A DNA stretch of 56,544 nucleotides from Nostoc sp. LPT (GCF_017115165.1 NZ_JABXKF010000081.1:1-56544), one strand, 5' to 3'. Shown: positions 17,549-27,714, numbered from the stretch's first letter. Made by a program: numbers and translations. Notes: a model not told the origin generated them from the sequence alone.

Positions 17549-17898
17549 CCTACCTTACCTCGAAAAATTTTGTGGAATTGATAAAATTATAAATTTTGTA
17601 GTATTAAGAAGGTTGTAATACAAAATTATATCATTAGAAAACACTGCTATACTCTTACACAAAAGTAGCCAATATATATGAAAACTTTGGCAAACTATTC
17701 AATAGATGGTTGATAGCCATGTATTTGCTGTTTTTCAAAACTTATTAAACACATTTCAATACATATTAATCCGCTTATTCAGATGAATGGGGAATGGCAA
17801 GCAAAGGAGAATAAGCCATGCCCAAAGCCCAATAACCAATACCCAATTTTGACCAATATGTACTAGAATCAATGACTTGAGTCACAAAGAGAGCAATC
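17549..17898. other. divergent spacer between dnaE-C and gatA
   Basis: This 350-base AT-rich spacer has no gene. Near gatA it contains repeat-like words (caataaccaatacccaat at about 17829-17846). Promoters for both divergent genes should be here but I cannot place them. Confidence 0.5.
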
Positions 17899-19359
17899 AT
17901 GGCATCCATCCGCGAGTTGCACCAACAGCTGGTTAAAAAAGAACGTTCTGCCGTTGAAATTACCCAAGAAGCTTTAGAGCGCATTCAAGCGTTAGAGCCG
18001 AAATTGCACAGCTTTTTATGTGTGACGGCAGATCGGGCATTAGAGCAGGCGGGTGCTGTGGATACCAAAATTGCCGCAGGAGAAGAAATTGGGCTGCTAG
18101 CGGGCATTCCTGTGGGTATCAAGGACAATATGTGTACCAAGGGGATTCCTACCACCTGCGCCTCCCGGATTTTGGAAAATTTCGTGCCGCCTTATGAATC
18201 AACAGCGACGCAAAAACTGGCAGATGCTGGGGCAGTAATGGTAGGCAAAACCAACTTGGATGAGTTTGCAATGGGTAGTTCCACAGAAAACTCTGCCTAT
18301 CAGGTCACGGCTAATCCTTGGGATTTGTCACGAGTTCCAGGTGGTTCTTCGGGGGGTTCGGCGGCGGCGGTGGCGGCTCAAGAATGTGTAGTTGCTCTCG
18401 GTTCTGATACTGGTGGTTCGATTCGGCAACCTGCATCTTTCTGCGGTGTGGTGGGAATGAAACCTACTTATGGTTTGGTTTCTCGTTATGGTTTGGTGGC
18501 TTACGCTTCATCTTTGGATCAAATTGGGCCATTTGGAAATACGGTAGAAGATGCCGCAATATTATTAAGTGCGATCGCAGGTTACGATCCCAAAGATTCT
18601 ACCAGCCTGAAGGTTGCCATTCCCAACTATGCTGCTAGCTTAAAACCAAACTTCAAACCCAGAGGTCAGCTAAGAATTGGTATCATTAAAGAAACTTTTG
18701 GTGAAGGTTTAGACTCTGTAGTGGAACAAGCTGTTACCAAAGCAGTAGATCAACTACAAAGTCTAGGAGCGGAAATTCATATAATTTCTTGTCCCCGCTT
18801 TCGCTATGGCTTACCCACCTACTACATCATCGCCCCATCAGAAGCATCAGCAAACCTAGCTCGTTACGATGGCGTTAAATATGGGTATCGCGCTCCTGAT
18901 GCAGATAACCTGCTATCAATGTACACTCGTACCCGTGCAGCCGGTTTCGGTACAGAAGTCAAACGCCGGATTATGATTGGCACTTACGCCCTCTCGGCTG
19001 GCTATTATGACGCCTACTACCTGAAAGCGCAAAAAGTCCGCACCTTGATTAAGCAAGACTTTGAAAAGGCTTTTGGCGCGGTTGATGTATTAGTTTGTCC
19101 CACATCTCCCACTACAGCATTCAAAGCAGGGGAAAAAACTACTGACCCTTTGAGTATGTATTTAAATGACTTGATGACTATTCCTGTGAATCTTGCTGGT
19201 TTACCTAGTTTAAGTTTGCCATGTGGTTTTGACGATCAAGGGCTACCGATAGGATTACAGCTAATTGGCAATGTGTTGCGAGAAGAGCAACTGTTTCAGG
19301 TAGCTTATGCTTATGAACAATCTACTACTTGGCATCTGCGTAAACCGCAAATATCTTGA
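17899..19359 (+). CDS. gatA: aspartyl/glutamyl-tRNA amidotransferase subunit A
   Basis: The 486-residue amidase-signature protein has the Ser-cisSer-Lys triad: K75 in VGIKDN, S150 in [14 protein letters not shown] and the nucleophile S174 in [12 protein letters not shown]. GatA releases ammonia from glutamine and, with GatB and GatC, converts Glu-tRNA(Gln) to Gln-tRNA(Gln), needed because cyanobacteria lack glutaminyl-tRNA synthetase. The length is standard. The ATG at 17899 has an AAAGAGAG ribosome site at good spacing. It is a lone gene here; gatB and gatC are not in the window. Heptamer repeats follow the stop. Confidence 0.95.
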   Translation: MASIRELHQQLVKKERSAVEITQEALERIQALEPKLHSFLCVTADRALEQAGAVDTKIAAGEEIGLLAGIPVGIKDNMCTKGIPTTCASRILENFVPPYESTATQKLADAGAVMVGKTNLDEFAMGSSTENSAYQVTANPWDLSRVPGGSSGGSAAAVAAQECVVALGSDTGGSIRQPASFCGVVGMKPTYGLVSRYGLVAYASSLDQIGPFGNTVEDAAILLSAIAGYDPKDSTSLKVAIPNYAASLKPNFKPRGQLRIGIIKETFGEGLDSVVEQAVTKAVDQLQSLGAEIHIISCPRFRYGLPTYYIIAPSEASANLARYDGVKYGYRAPDADNLLSMYTRTRAAGFGTEVKRRIMIGTYALSAGYYDAYYLKAQKVRTLIKQDFEKAFGAVDVLVCPTSPTTAFKAGEKTTDPLSMYLNDLMTIPVNLAGLPSLSLPCGFDDQGLPIGLQLIGNVLREEQLFQVAYAYEQSTTWHLRKPQIS

Positions 19360-19599
19360 AAATTGTCATTTGTCATTGGTCATTGGTCATTGGGTAAAAC
19401 AGTTCTGTTAACAGAAGCGGGGCGTTTAGCCCGTTTCGAGTTCCTCGGCAAGCGAGTAAAGAAGTGAGATTCCCCACTCAGCACTCAGCACTCAGCACTC
19501 CTGAGAGTCATTGGTCATTTGTCATTGGTTATTAATACTTTTCTTTTACTCGGTACAGACGCGATTAATCGCGTCTCTCCACTCCCTCTATGTTTTTGG
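19360..19599. repeat. tandem heptamers and a 20-bp palindrome
   Basis: Tandem ttggtca/ttgtcat copies (19366-19393 and 19510-19530) and cactcag copies (19477-19500) fill this spacer. At 19557-19576 lies agacgcgattaatcgcgtct, a perfect 20-bp palindrome found again at 42192-42211. A gcggggcgtttagcccg word (19419-19435) recurs near 27736-27752. Confidence 0.75.
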
Positions 19600-20064
19600 T
19601 CATTTGTTAGTCTGATTGCTGACTATTGACTGTTGATTATTGTCTTCTGGAGTCAGGGATTCAACTGTAAGCTGTGGATTAAGTATATGAAGAAGACCAG
19701 CAGATGCACTGACCAATAATAAAATATAGGTCAGAATAAGAGGTATATATGTATTTTGTTTGTTGTCTGAATTGTGATGAGCATTTTTAGAATCTTGACA
19801 GACAACATTGGTTACAAGGCTGTATGATAAGGCATTTCCATCCAGCCCTAAAGCATCTCCATAACGACGGATGAATCCTTGAAGAAAAATTGGCTCAGGC
19901 AATTCTTCAAATCGATCTTCTTCTAAAGCTTGCAAAATACCTACTCGAAGCATTGTCTGAGAGGCTATTTCTTCTATGCGGATAGATTTTTCTTGTCTTA
20001 CTTGTCGCAAGCGTGTGGTTATTTCCTTTAGTTGCTCTACTTGAGCTTCATTTAAGAGCGTCAC
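19600..20064 (-). CDS. RodZ-like helix-turn-helix membrane protein
   Basis: The 154-residue protein begins with an HTH_25-type domain (about 10-90: LRQVRQEKSIRIEEIASQT, then LQALEEDRFEELPEPIFLQG followed by FIRRYGDALGLD). The PEPIF...GFIRRYGDALGLD run is characteristic of RodZ and related anchored HTH proteins. A single membrane helix follows (about 106-128, IPLILTYILLLVSASAGLLHI) with a short Gln/Asn-rich tail. RodZ links the MreB cytoskeleton to the membrane. Short cyanobacterial forms like this lack the large periplasmic domain, so the role may be limited to cytoplasmic binding. It is next to the convergently arranged spacer after gatA. Confidence 0.8.
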   Translation of the reverse strand: MTLLNEAQVEQLKEITTRLRQVRQEKSIRIEEIASQTMLRVGILQALEEDRFEELPEPIFLQGFIRRYGDALGLDGNALSYSLVTNVVCQDSKNAHHNSDNKQNTYIPLILTYILLLVSASAGLLHILNPQLTVESLTPEDNNQQSIVSNQTNK

Positions 20065-20251
20065 AGTCTTCTCCTGTATGGGCTAATTCTACTATTCATT
20101 GAGAAGACTTCAATCCGCATACGTAAATTTACTGAATATTTGATTTTAGGATAAATTTTTTTGATAATGGCTTCATACTGTATTTAAAAATGCTATTCTA
20201 ACTATAAATAAGTACAATTTATGTTATAATTAATACTTTAAAAATAAAAAT

Positions 20252-20362
20252 ATGGGTGCTAAAATTAACAGGGCGCAACTTATAATACAAGTATTTTTCC
20301 AACGGCTACTCTGGGCTGCGATAATTGCAGCGATCGCTAATGTTCTATTCAATAACGATTAA
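20252..20362 (+). CDS. very small hydrophobic open frame, doubtful
   Basis: This 36-codon frame encodes a basic start (MGAKINRAQLI) and one hydrophobic helix (LLWAAIIAAIANVLF). It overlaps the 3' end of the giant gene on the other strand by four bases. A tataat word lies upstream but no ribosome site is evident. It could be the first helix of a decayed membrane protein rather than a gene. Confidence 0.22.
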   Translation: MGAKINRAQLIIQVFFQRLLWAAIIAAIANVLFNND

Positions 20363-23300
20363 TCATCATTCTTGATTGTGCCAACTCCTTGGTTATTATT
20401 AAATATGGCATTTGCTGCACTATAGATATTGACAAAAAATGTTTCATTGGGTTCAACTTTATTATCACCTCTGACGCCAATACTAATAACTTTGCTAGTT
20501 TCGCTAGGGTTGAAAACAATTGTCCCCAACTCAAAATTGTAATCCGAGTCAGATTCTTTAGCAGTCCCATCACTTGTACTGTAATTTACGACTATCGGTT
20601 GATAGAATTCATTAGAGAGGGTGACGACAAAATTAGCATTAGTTGTCATTCCTGTGGTGCCTTCTTTGACTAACACATCTGCAATGCTGATGGCTGGGGG
20701 TTGGTCATCATTTATGATAGTAGCCACTCCCAAGCTATCAGTAATCGTGGTGTTTGTAGCACCGAAGAGATTGACAGAAAATGTCTCGTTGGTTTCAGCT
20801 TTTTTATCACCTATGACACCAATACCAAGAGTTTTGCTGGTTTCACCAGGATTGAAAACGATTGTCCCAGAAGCAGAATTGTAATCAGAGTCAGAAACTT
20901 TAGCAGTGCCATCACTAGTGTTGTAATTTACAGTAACCTGCTGTAAACTCGGTGCGGAGAGAGTGACGAGAAAGTTAGCATTAGTTGTTGTGCCTGTGTT
21001 ACCTTCAGCAATTGAGACATCCGAGATACTGACAGTTGTTGGGTTGTCATCATCAATGATGGTAGCAACTCCTAAACTATCTGCTATCGTCGCATTTGTC
21101 TCACCTGAAAGATTGACAGAAAATGTCTCGTTGGCTTCAGTTTGGTTATCGCCGATGACTCCAATACTAATAACTTTGCTAGTTTCGCCAGGATTGAAAG
21201 TAATCGTCCCTAAAGCCAAATTGTAATCAGAGTTAGCAACTTCAGCAGTACCATTACTCGTGTTGTAATTTACAGTAACTTGCTGAGAACTAGAATTAGA
21301 AAGACTGATAGTAAAGTTAGCATTAGTTGTTGTACCTGTGTTACCTTCAGTAACCGAAACATCTGATATAGTGATAGTTGGTTGGTTGTCATCATTGATG
21401 ATGGTAGCAACTCCTAAACTATCTGCGATCGCGGCGTTTGTCGCACCCAAAAAATTGACTGAAAATGTCTCGTCGGTTTCAAATTTGTTATCACCTACAA
21501 CACCAATGCTAAGAGTTTTGCTAGTTTCGCCAGGATTGAAAGTAATCGTTCCTGAATCAAAGTTGTAATCAGAGTCAGCAACTTGAGCAGTACCATCACT
21601 CGTGTTGTAATTGACAGTAACCTGCTGATAACTGGGATTGGAGAGACTAATAGTAAAGTTAGCATTTGTTGTTGTGCCTATATTGCCTTCAACAACTGAG
21701 ACATCCGAGATGCTGATAGTTGGTTGGCTGTCATCGTTGATGATGGTAGCAACTCCTAAACTATCAGTAATTGCGCCATTTGTCGCACCTAAAAGATTGA
21801 CTGCAAATGTCTCGTTGGCTTCAGTTTGATTATCGCCAATTACATCAATACTAATAACTTTGCTAGTTTCGCCAGGATTAAAAGTAATCGTCCCTAAAGC
21901 CGAATTGTAATCAGAGTCAGCAACTTGAGCAGTACCATCACTGGTGTTGTAATTTACAGTAACCTGCTGATAATTAGGATTGGAGAGACTAATAGTAAAG
22001 TTAGCATTAGTTGTTGTGCCTGTATTGCCTTCAGTAATTGAGACATCCGAGATAGTGATAGTTGGTTGGTTATCATCGTTGATGATGGTAGCAACTCCTA
22101 AACTATCAGTAATTGCGCCATTTGTCGCACCCAAAAGATTGACAGAAAATGTCTCGTCAGTTTCAGTTTGGTTATCGCCGATGACGCCAATACTAATAAC
22201 TTTGCTAGTTTCACCAGGATTGAAAGTAATCGTCCCTAAAGCCGAATTGTAATCAGAGTTAGCAACTTTAGCAGTACCATCACTCGTGTTGTAATTTACA
22301 GTAACTTGCTGATAACTGGCATTGGAGAGAGTGATAGTAAAGTTAGCATTAGTTGTTGCACCTGTGTTGCCTTCAGTAACTGAAACATCCGAGATAGTGA
22401 TAGTTGGTTGGTTATCATCGTTGATGATGGTAGCAACTCCTAAACTATCAGTAATTGCGCCATTTGTCGCACCCAAAAGATTGACAGAAAATATCTCGTC
22501 GGTTTCAAATTTGTTATCGCCTACAACACCAATGCTAAGGGTTTTACTGATTTCGCCAGGATTGAAAGTAATCGTCCTAGAAGCAGAGTTGTAATCAGAG
22601 TCAGCAACTTCAGCAGTGCCATTACTCGTGTTATAATTTACAGTAACCTGCTGATAACTAGGATTAGAAAGACTGATAGTAAAATTAGCGTTAGTTGTTG
22701 TACCTGTGTTGTTTTCAGTAACAGAGACATCCGAGATGCTGATAGTTGGTTGGCTATCATCATTGATGATGTTTACTGTAGCCAAACTGTTAGTAATTGT
22801 AGAATTTGCTGGCGCAGTTGTGAGGTTGGGGTTACTCAGGATAACAGTAATATCTTCATTGAGTTCAAATGTGTTGTCACCCAAAACATCGGCTGTAATT
22901 GTTTTCGTGGTTTCCCCAACAGCGAAGCTTAAAGTCCCAGATGCAGCACTTCCTCCACCTGTCACTTGAATATTGTTATAGTCACTGCCAAAAATTGCCG
23001 CACCGTTAAAAGCATAATTTACGGTACTAGCCACGCCAATACCACCACTGCGAGTAACCGTGAAGCTAACAGCTTGAGTACCGCTATTACCTTCAATTAA
23101 AGTTGAAGTGGGAGTGGAAATTGCATATTGAATTGAATCATTAGCAGCAATATTTAGAGTAGTTTCAGTTATTGTCCCCAAATCAGCCCCTGTTAGCGTG
23201 CCGAAGTTGAGTACAACTGTTTCTGCATTTTCAGGTAAATCGTCTGGCTTAATAGTAAAAGTAATTAGCTTTGTTAAATTTGAGCCTGTTGCGCCAGCAG

Positions 23301-26070
23301 CAAAAGAGATGGTAGTGGGGGAAAAAGTGTAATCGTTGCCACTAGTAGCCGTGCTAGTATTTCTGACGACAATAGGAATTGTGACAGCCGTTTCTGGAGA
23401 AGCATCTAAGGTAACAAGAATAGTTACTGTAGTGGCGGCACTATCTTCTGTTGCATTGTACGTAGCAGCACCAAAGCTGACTTTTGGAAGCACATATTCA
23501 AATGCTCCAATGTCAATTCTCCCGCTTTCAATACGGTTAAAATCCGTGCCGCGCTGATCGGTAGTTAAGCCACCACTGTAAGCCGGATCGCCAGCATTCC
23601 TGGCAGGACTGTTAAAGTATAGAGCGTGAGTTTGTGTAGAACCACCGTAATCTCCTAGCGGTTTGAGTCCAGGGTTAGGGTTAATAATATCTGTACCCGT
23701 ACCCAGAGTCCCGGATGATTTACCAACAATTTTGCCAATTAGGTTGTAAGCATTACCATTGAAGTTGTTACCAAAGACATCGGCTCCTTGATTACCTGGA
23801 TCAATATTGCCAGCAATGATGCTATTGCTAATGGTCGCCGTGCCGCCAGATTTATAAATGCCGCCACCATCACCTTGTCCATTATTATCACTATCAGCAG
23901 TGTTGCTAAATATAGTGCTATTGCTGACTGTGGCATTGCTGCTGTAGATGCCGCCACCATGAGTTTTTGCTCTATTGCTAGAAATAGTGCTATTGCTTGT
24001 GGTGACACTAGTACTGCTATAGATGCCGCCACCATTGCTGTTCGCGGTGTTGTCAGAAAGAGTGCTATTGTTTACTGTGACATTGGTACTGTATATGCCT
24101 CCCCCAAGGTTCGCTATGTTGCCAGAAATACTGCTATCGCTGACTATGACACTATTGGTACTGTAAATGCCGCCACCATCACCTTGTCCATTATTATCAC
24201 TATCAGCGGTGTTGCCAAAAATAGTGCTATTGCTGACTGTGGTATTGCTGCTGTAGATGCCGCCACCATTAGTTTTTGCTCTATTGCTAGAAATAGTGCT
24301 ATTGCTTATGGTGACACTATTATTACTACCGTTTATGAAGATGCCGCCACCATTACTGTTCGCGGTGTTGCCAGAAAGAGTACTATCGTTGAGTGTGACA
24401 CTACTGCTACTGTAAATGCCTCCCCCAAGGTTCGCTATGTTGCCAGAAATACTGCTATCGTTGAGTGTGACGCTACTGGTACTGTAAATGCCGCCGCCAT
24501 AACTGTTCGTAGTGTTGCCAGAAATAGTACTGTTGCTGACTGTGACGCTACTGGTATTGTAAATGCCACCACCATTACTATTGCCTGCATTTCCCTCAGT
24601 TATCTTCAACCCATCAATTGAGAGGGAGGCACTGGCATAAAAAACACGGGAAGTATTGTTACCACTGATGGTAAGTTTATTAGCCCCTGTTCCTTGAATG
24701 ATCACTCCTTCTGTAACATTCAATTCCCCAGAAGTGAGGGTAATAGTGTCGGGGGTGGCATCACCGAATATTCCAGTCGTATCAAAGAGGATTGTCTCAA
24801 TCCCTGGATCGTTATTGGCATTGATAATAGCTTGCCTTAAGGAGCCAGCACCGCTGTCATTGGTGTTAGTTACTATATAAGTAGTGCCATCTACTTTGAC
24901 AGATACATCGTCAATCGCTAAACCATGATCGTTGCCTCCATTATCTATGTCTTCCCAACGCAATATAATCTCTTCACCATTAGCTATTAGGGTAGCTAGG
25001 GTAATTGTTACAGGTGTGATGACAACTCGATTGGCAATTTGATTACCATTTAGGGCACCTGCGGTTGCATTTGCAATTGGCGCGGTGAAATCTAGCGATG
25101 TCACAGGCGTCCATGTTCCTGTTGTCAAACTTGTGAGAGTTGACCCAGTTTGATAACTAAATTTCAGCTGTTGCTGCAATGTATTACCACCATTACGCCA
25201 TTGCTCACCTGTGTAACTTACTTGCAACTTAGTAATTGGTGAACCTGTATTGTTTTGGAGGCGCAACCCATAATAAATAATGCCTGTAGTAGCAGAAGCT
25301 ACAGAACCAAGTGCCCGGTCTGTAGTAGTACCAAAACTGTACATTGCACCTGCATTATTAGTGCCAGAACCAGCGTTATAATTTGTTCTTGTGGAATACC
25401 AGCCTGAAATAGTTGAATCATTAGTCCAAGCAATAGATGTTCCCGAAGCAGCTAATGTGTTGAAGTTTTGAGAGTATATGCCAGTAAAACTAGCTGGTAA
25501 AATAGATTTGTAAGCCTGTACTACTTTTGATTGAAATGCCAGGGAAGTCTCAATTTTCCCAGTCTTCACTTCTAAATTCCAGTCGCCACCTAAAGCTGCA
25601 CTTCCTGTTTTATTATTGGAAGCGGCAACATCTGCTCCAGTAATTCGGCTAATCTGCTGCACAAATTTTGTGCCTTCACCACTAGCTACGTCACAGCCAT
25701 AAAGTAGGATGTCAGCTTTCTCAGTTAAAGCACTTGCCCACTTTTGTAACTGATTTTTGTAGCTATCCAGATTGCTAAAGTTGAAGTTGATTGACCCTAG
25801 TTGCAAACTCCCCACACTTCCGTGGGAAACAATGTGAATTGATTGAACTGAATTGGATTCACGTTTTGCGAGAAACTCAGTGATTTGTGCTAAACCGTCT
25901 CTATTGGGATCAAGAATAACAACTTCACTGCCGAGTGCGATACCAGACACCAAACTTTGGTAATCTATAACTTTTGGATCTATAAAAACAATATTTGTGC
26001 TTGCTTCTAGTAATTTTATAGTAGACTTATTTCTGGTTTTAGGGTAATGATTTTCTGGCAGTTTGATCAT
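20359..26070 (-). CDS. giant surface-type protein: DUF4347, parallel beta-helix and Calx-beta repeats
   Basis: About 1903 residues. The N-terminus (about 25-190) is a DUF4347 domain with IHIVSHGSVGSLQLG (H83) and LLYGCDVASGEG (C126), an arrangement resembling caspase-fold His/Cys dyads. A jelly-roll-like region (190-400) follows. Next comes a right-handed parallel beta-helix built of GGGIYS...VTVSNSTISGN repeats (about 470-750), closing with the DYGGSTQTHAL and IGAFEY signature. Then come two divergent and seven near-identical 114-residue Calx-beta repeats ending in INDD. Such proteins are usually large secreted adhesins. No Sec signal, anchor or RTX tail is visible. I chose the ATG at 26070, preceded by AAGGA; a longer frame starts at 26160. 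The role in adhesion is inference. Confidence 0.85.
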   Translation of the reverse strand: MIKLPENHYPKTRNKSTIKLLEASTNIVFIDPKVIDYQSLVSGIALGSEVVILDPNRDGLAQITEFLAKRESNSVQSIHIVSHGSVGSLQLGSINFNFSNLDSYKNQLQKWASALTEKADILLYGCDVASGEGTKFVQQISRITGADVAASNNKTGSAALGGDWNLEVKTGKIETSLAFQSKVVQAYKSILPASFTGIYSQNFNTLAASGTSIAWTNDSTISGWYSTRTNYNAGSGTNNAGAMYSFGTTTDRALGSVASATTGIIYYGLRLQNNTGSPITKLQVSYTGEQWRNGGNTLQQQLKFSYQTGSTLTSLTTGTWTPVTSLDFTAPIANATAGALNGNQIANRVVITPVTITLATLIANGEEIILRWEDIDNGGNDHGLAIDDVSVKVDGTTYIVTNTNDSGAGSLRQAIINANNDPGIETILFDTTGIFGDATPDTITLTSGELNVTEGVIIQGTGANKLTISGNNTSRVFYASASLSIDGLKITEGNAGNSNGGGIYNTSSVTVSNSTISGNTTNSYGGGIYSTSSVTLNDSSISGNIANLGGGIYSSSSVTLNDSTLSGNTANSNGGGIFINGSNNSVTISNSTISSNRAKTNGGGIYSSNTTVSNSTIFGNTADSDNNGQGDGGGIYSTNSVIVSDSSISGNIANLGGGIYSTNVTVNNSTLSDNTANSNGGGIYSSTSVTTSNSTISSNRAKTHGGGIYSSNATVSNSTIFSNTADSDNNGQGDGGGIYKSGGTATISNSIIAGNIDPGNQGADVFGNNFNGNAYNLIGKIVGKSSGTLGTGTDIINPNPGLKPLGDYGGSTQTHALYFNSPARNAGDPAYSGGLTTDQRGTDFNRIESGRIDIGAFEYVLPKVSFGAATYNATEDSAATTVTILVTLDASPETAVTIPIVVRNTSTATSGNDYTFSPTTISFAAGATGSNLTKLITFTIKPDDLPENAETVVLNFGTLTGADLGTITETTLNIAANDSIQYAISTPTSTLIEGNSGTQAVSFTVTRSGGIGVASTVNYAFNGAAIFGSDYNNIQVTGGGSAASGTLSFAVGETTKTITADVLGDNTFELNEDITVILSNPNLTTAPANSTITNSLATVNIINDDSQPTISISDVSVTENNTGTTTNANFTISLSNPSYQQVTVNYNTSNGTAEVADSDYNSASRTITFNPGEISKTLSIGVVGDNKFETDEIFSVNLLGATNGAITDSLGVATIINDDNQPTITISDVSVTEGNTGATTNANFTITLSNASYQQVTVNYNTSDGTAKVANSDYNSALGTITFNPGETSKVISIGVIGDNQTETDETFSVNLLGATNGAITDSLGVATIINDDNQPTITISDVSITEGNTGTTTNANFTISLSNPNYQQVTVNYNTSDGTAQVADSDYNSALGTITFNPGETSKVISIDVIGDNQTEANETFAVNLLGATNGAITDSLGVATIINDDSQPTISISDVSVVEGNIGTTTNANFTISLSNPSYQQVTVNYNTSDGTAQVADSDYNFDSGTITFNPGETSKTLSIGVVGDNKFETDETFSVNFLGATNAAIADSLGVATIINDDNQPTITISDVSVTEGNTGTTTNANFTISLSNSSSQQVTVNYNTSNGTAEVANSDYNLALGTITFNPGETSKVISIGVIGDNQTEANETFSVNLSGETNATIADSLGVATIIDDDNPTTVSISDVSIAEGNTGTTTNANFLVTLSAPSLQQVTVNYNTSDGTAKVSDSDYNSASGTIVFNPGETSKTLGIGVIGDKKAETNETFSVNLFGATNTTITDSLGVATIINDDQPPAISIADVLVKEGTTGMTTNANFVVTLSNEFYQPIVVNYSTSDGTAKESDSDYNFELGTIVFNPSETSKVISIGVRGDNKVEPNETFFVNIYSAANAIFNNNQGVGTIKNDD
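20362..22760 (-). repeat. seven tandem 342-bp repeats encoding Calx-beta domains
   Basis: The DNA repeats with a period of 342 bp (114 codons). Marker words such as gttagcattagttgttgt and atagttggttggttgtcatc recur at that spacing. The inner copies are most alike, which suggests recent copy-number change by recombination. Confidence 0.85.
23815..24590 (-). repeat. short repeats encoding the beta-helix
   Basis: Units of about 20-25 codons encode GGGIYS/VSNSTISGN coils. A block of about 310 bp (ending near 23880 and near 24180) appears twice with the same word order, including tccattattatcactatcag, indicating an internal duplication. Confidence 0.7.
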
Positions 26071-26389
26071 AATTATTGTCCTTAAATATAATTTTTTAGC
26101 TTTAGTTAGCTTGGTAATATTGAGCGTGCATAACAAAATAGAAAGTGAATGACTATGCATTCGCTTTAATTCCCAAATTAAATCGGTAATTAAACCTTTT
26201 ATCTAATGAGAAAAAACCGCAATATTTTTAGTTGTTATATAAGCAAGCATGCCTTAAATAAAGTTAGCTATTTTTTAGTTACAGCTTTTGTTTATAGCAA
26301 TTTATACTAAGTTTAGTGACAAGACAACTGCATTTCCACTTAAATAGCAATAGATTGACTGAAATTTGAGTATATCTAGCTTTATTAAC

Positions 26390-26500
26390 AGTTCTGGTAC
26401 TACCAATCCTTTTTGGATAGCTAAAACTTTGGTCTGGATGCGATCGCGTACTTCTAATTTGTACAAGATAGTATGGGCAGGAACCTTGATGAAAAACTAT
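26390..26500 (-). pseudogene. relic of a NarL/LuxR-type response regulator C-terminus
   Basis: Read on the minus strand, a short frame gives IKVPAHTILYKLEVRDRIQT followed by KVLAIQKGLV. This matches the recognition helix and end of LuxR-type DNA-binding domains (the typical pattern is hTxIxxKLxVRDRTQAVVxAxxxGLV). Nothing upstream encodes the rest of the domain, so it is a decayed fragment in the spacer before the acyltransferase gene. Confidence 0.5.
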
Positions 26501-26586
26501 ATTTAGCAAGTAGACCAATAAATTTTGCTTGATTACCTTCATCAACGTGGGTAACTTAGATACTCATTTAATACAAGATTTCGTCT

Positions 26587-27714
26587 ATGCGCCTGACTTC
26601 ACTGGATGTTTTTCGTGGCATTACCATTGCTGGAATGATTCTCGTCAATATGGCGGGTGTCGCAGATGATGTATATCCTCCCTTAGCCCACGCCAATTGG
26701 CACGGCTGCACGCCAACAGACTTGGTATTTCCCTTCTTTCTCTTCATTATCGGTGTAGCAATGACTTTCTCGCTGTCAAAATACACCGAAGGCAATAAAC
26801 CAACCTTAGCTGTTTACTGGCGGATATTGCGCCGCGCCGCTATTCTCTTTGCCTTGGGATTGCTACTAAATGGCTTTTGGAATCAGGGTATTTGGACTTT
26901 TGATTTGAATAGTATCCGGATTATGGGAGTGTTGCAGCGCATCAGCCTTACTTATCTGCTGGCTTCGCTTGCTGTTCTCAACCTTCCGCGCAAATATCAA
27001 TGGATGCTAGCAGCAGTGCTACTCATTGGCTACTGGCTAACGATGATGTATGTAACAGTGCCAGAATATGGTGCGGGCGTTTTGACGCGAGAAGGTAATT
27101 TCGGTGCTTATGTTGACCGCCTGATTATTCCCAATGCACATTTATATAAAGGTGATGGTTTCAACTTTATGGGAGATCCAGAAGGACTTTTCAGTACTAT
27201 TCCCGCCATAGTAAGCGTTTTGGCTGGCTACTTTACTGGTCAATGGATACGCAGTCAACCTGTACAGTCACGTACAAGTATCGGTTTAGGATTATTTGGA
27301 GTCGGTTGCTTAATTATCGGTTGGGCGTGGGGGTGGACATTCCCTATTAACAAAAAGCTGTGGACAAGTTCTTATGTAGTATTTACAACAGGTTGGGCGT
27401 TACTATTGCTAGCAGCTTGTTATGAACTCATCGAAGTACGGCTGATGCGTCGCTGGAGTAAACCTTTTGAAATTATGGGCTTAAATGCGATCGCTCTTTT
27501 CGTTGCATCAGTTTTGTTGATTAAAATTTTAGTCAAAACCACTATTGGCACTGGTAAAGACGCTCCCAGTACCTACAATTGGATTTACCAGAATTTTTTC
27601 GCATCTTGGGCGGGTGTGCTGAATGGTTCTCTGTTATTTGCCTTAGTCACCGTGTTGTTGTGGTGGGCTGTTGGTTTTCTGATGTATCGGCAACGCTGGT
27701 TTCTGAAAGTATAG
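26587..27714 (+). CDS. membrane acyltransferase-like protein (HGSNAT/COG4299 family)
   Basis: The 375-residue membrane protein has about ten helices. It begins with LTSLDVFRGITIAGMILVNM and then AHANWHGCTPTDLVFPFFLF, the signature of the heparan-alpha-glucosaminide N-acetyltransferase-like family (COG4299). The histidine region in AHANWHG corresponds to the proposed acetyl-transfer site. Bacterial members presumably move acetyl groups across the membrane onto sugars of the envelope, but the substrate is not known. The frame starts at an ATG at 26587 with no strong ribosome site. It stands alone with repeat-bearing spacers on both sides. Confidence 0.87.
   Translation: MRLTSLDVFRGITIAGMILVNMAGVADDVYPPLAHANWHGCTPTDLVFPFFLFIIGVAMTFSLSKYTEGNKPTLAVYWRILRRAAILFALGLLLNGFWNQGIWTFDLNSIRIMGVLQRISLTYLLASLAVLNLPRKYQWMLAAVLLIGYWLTMMYVTVPEYGAGVLTREGNFGAYVDRLIIPNAHLYKGDGFNFMGDPEGLFSTIPAIVSVLAGYFTGQWIRSQPVQSRTSIGLGLFGVGCLIIGWAWGWTFPINKKLWTSSYVVFTTGWALLLLAACYELIEVRLMRRWSKPFEIMGLNAIALFVASVLLIKILVKTTIGTGKDAPSTYNWIYQNFFASWAGVLNGSLLFALVTVLLWWAVGFLMYRQRWFLKV

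Noticed and set aside
20621..22969. A ladder of plus-strand frames of about 60-90 codons spaced 342 bp apart, opposite the giant gene
   Set aside because: They are antisense shadows of the tandem Calx-beta repeats. Each has the same register and no ribosome site or family match.
23788..24621. A 277-codon plus-strand frame rich in Ala, Ile and Asn
   Set aside because: It is the antisense reading of the beta-helix repeats. The low-complexity periodic sequence has no independent gene features.
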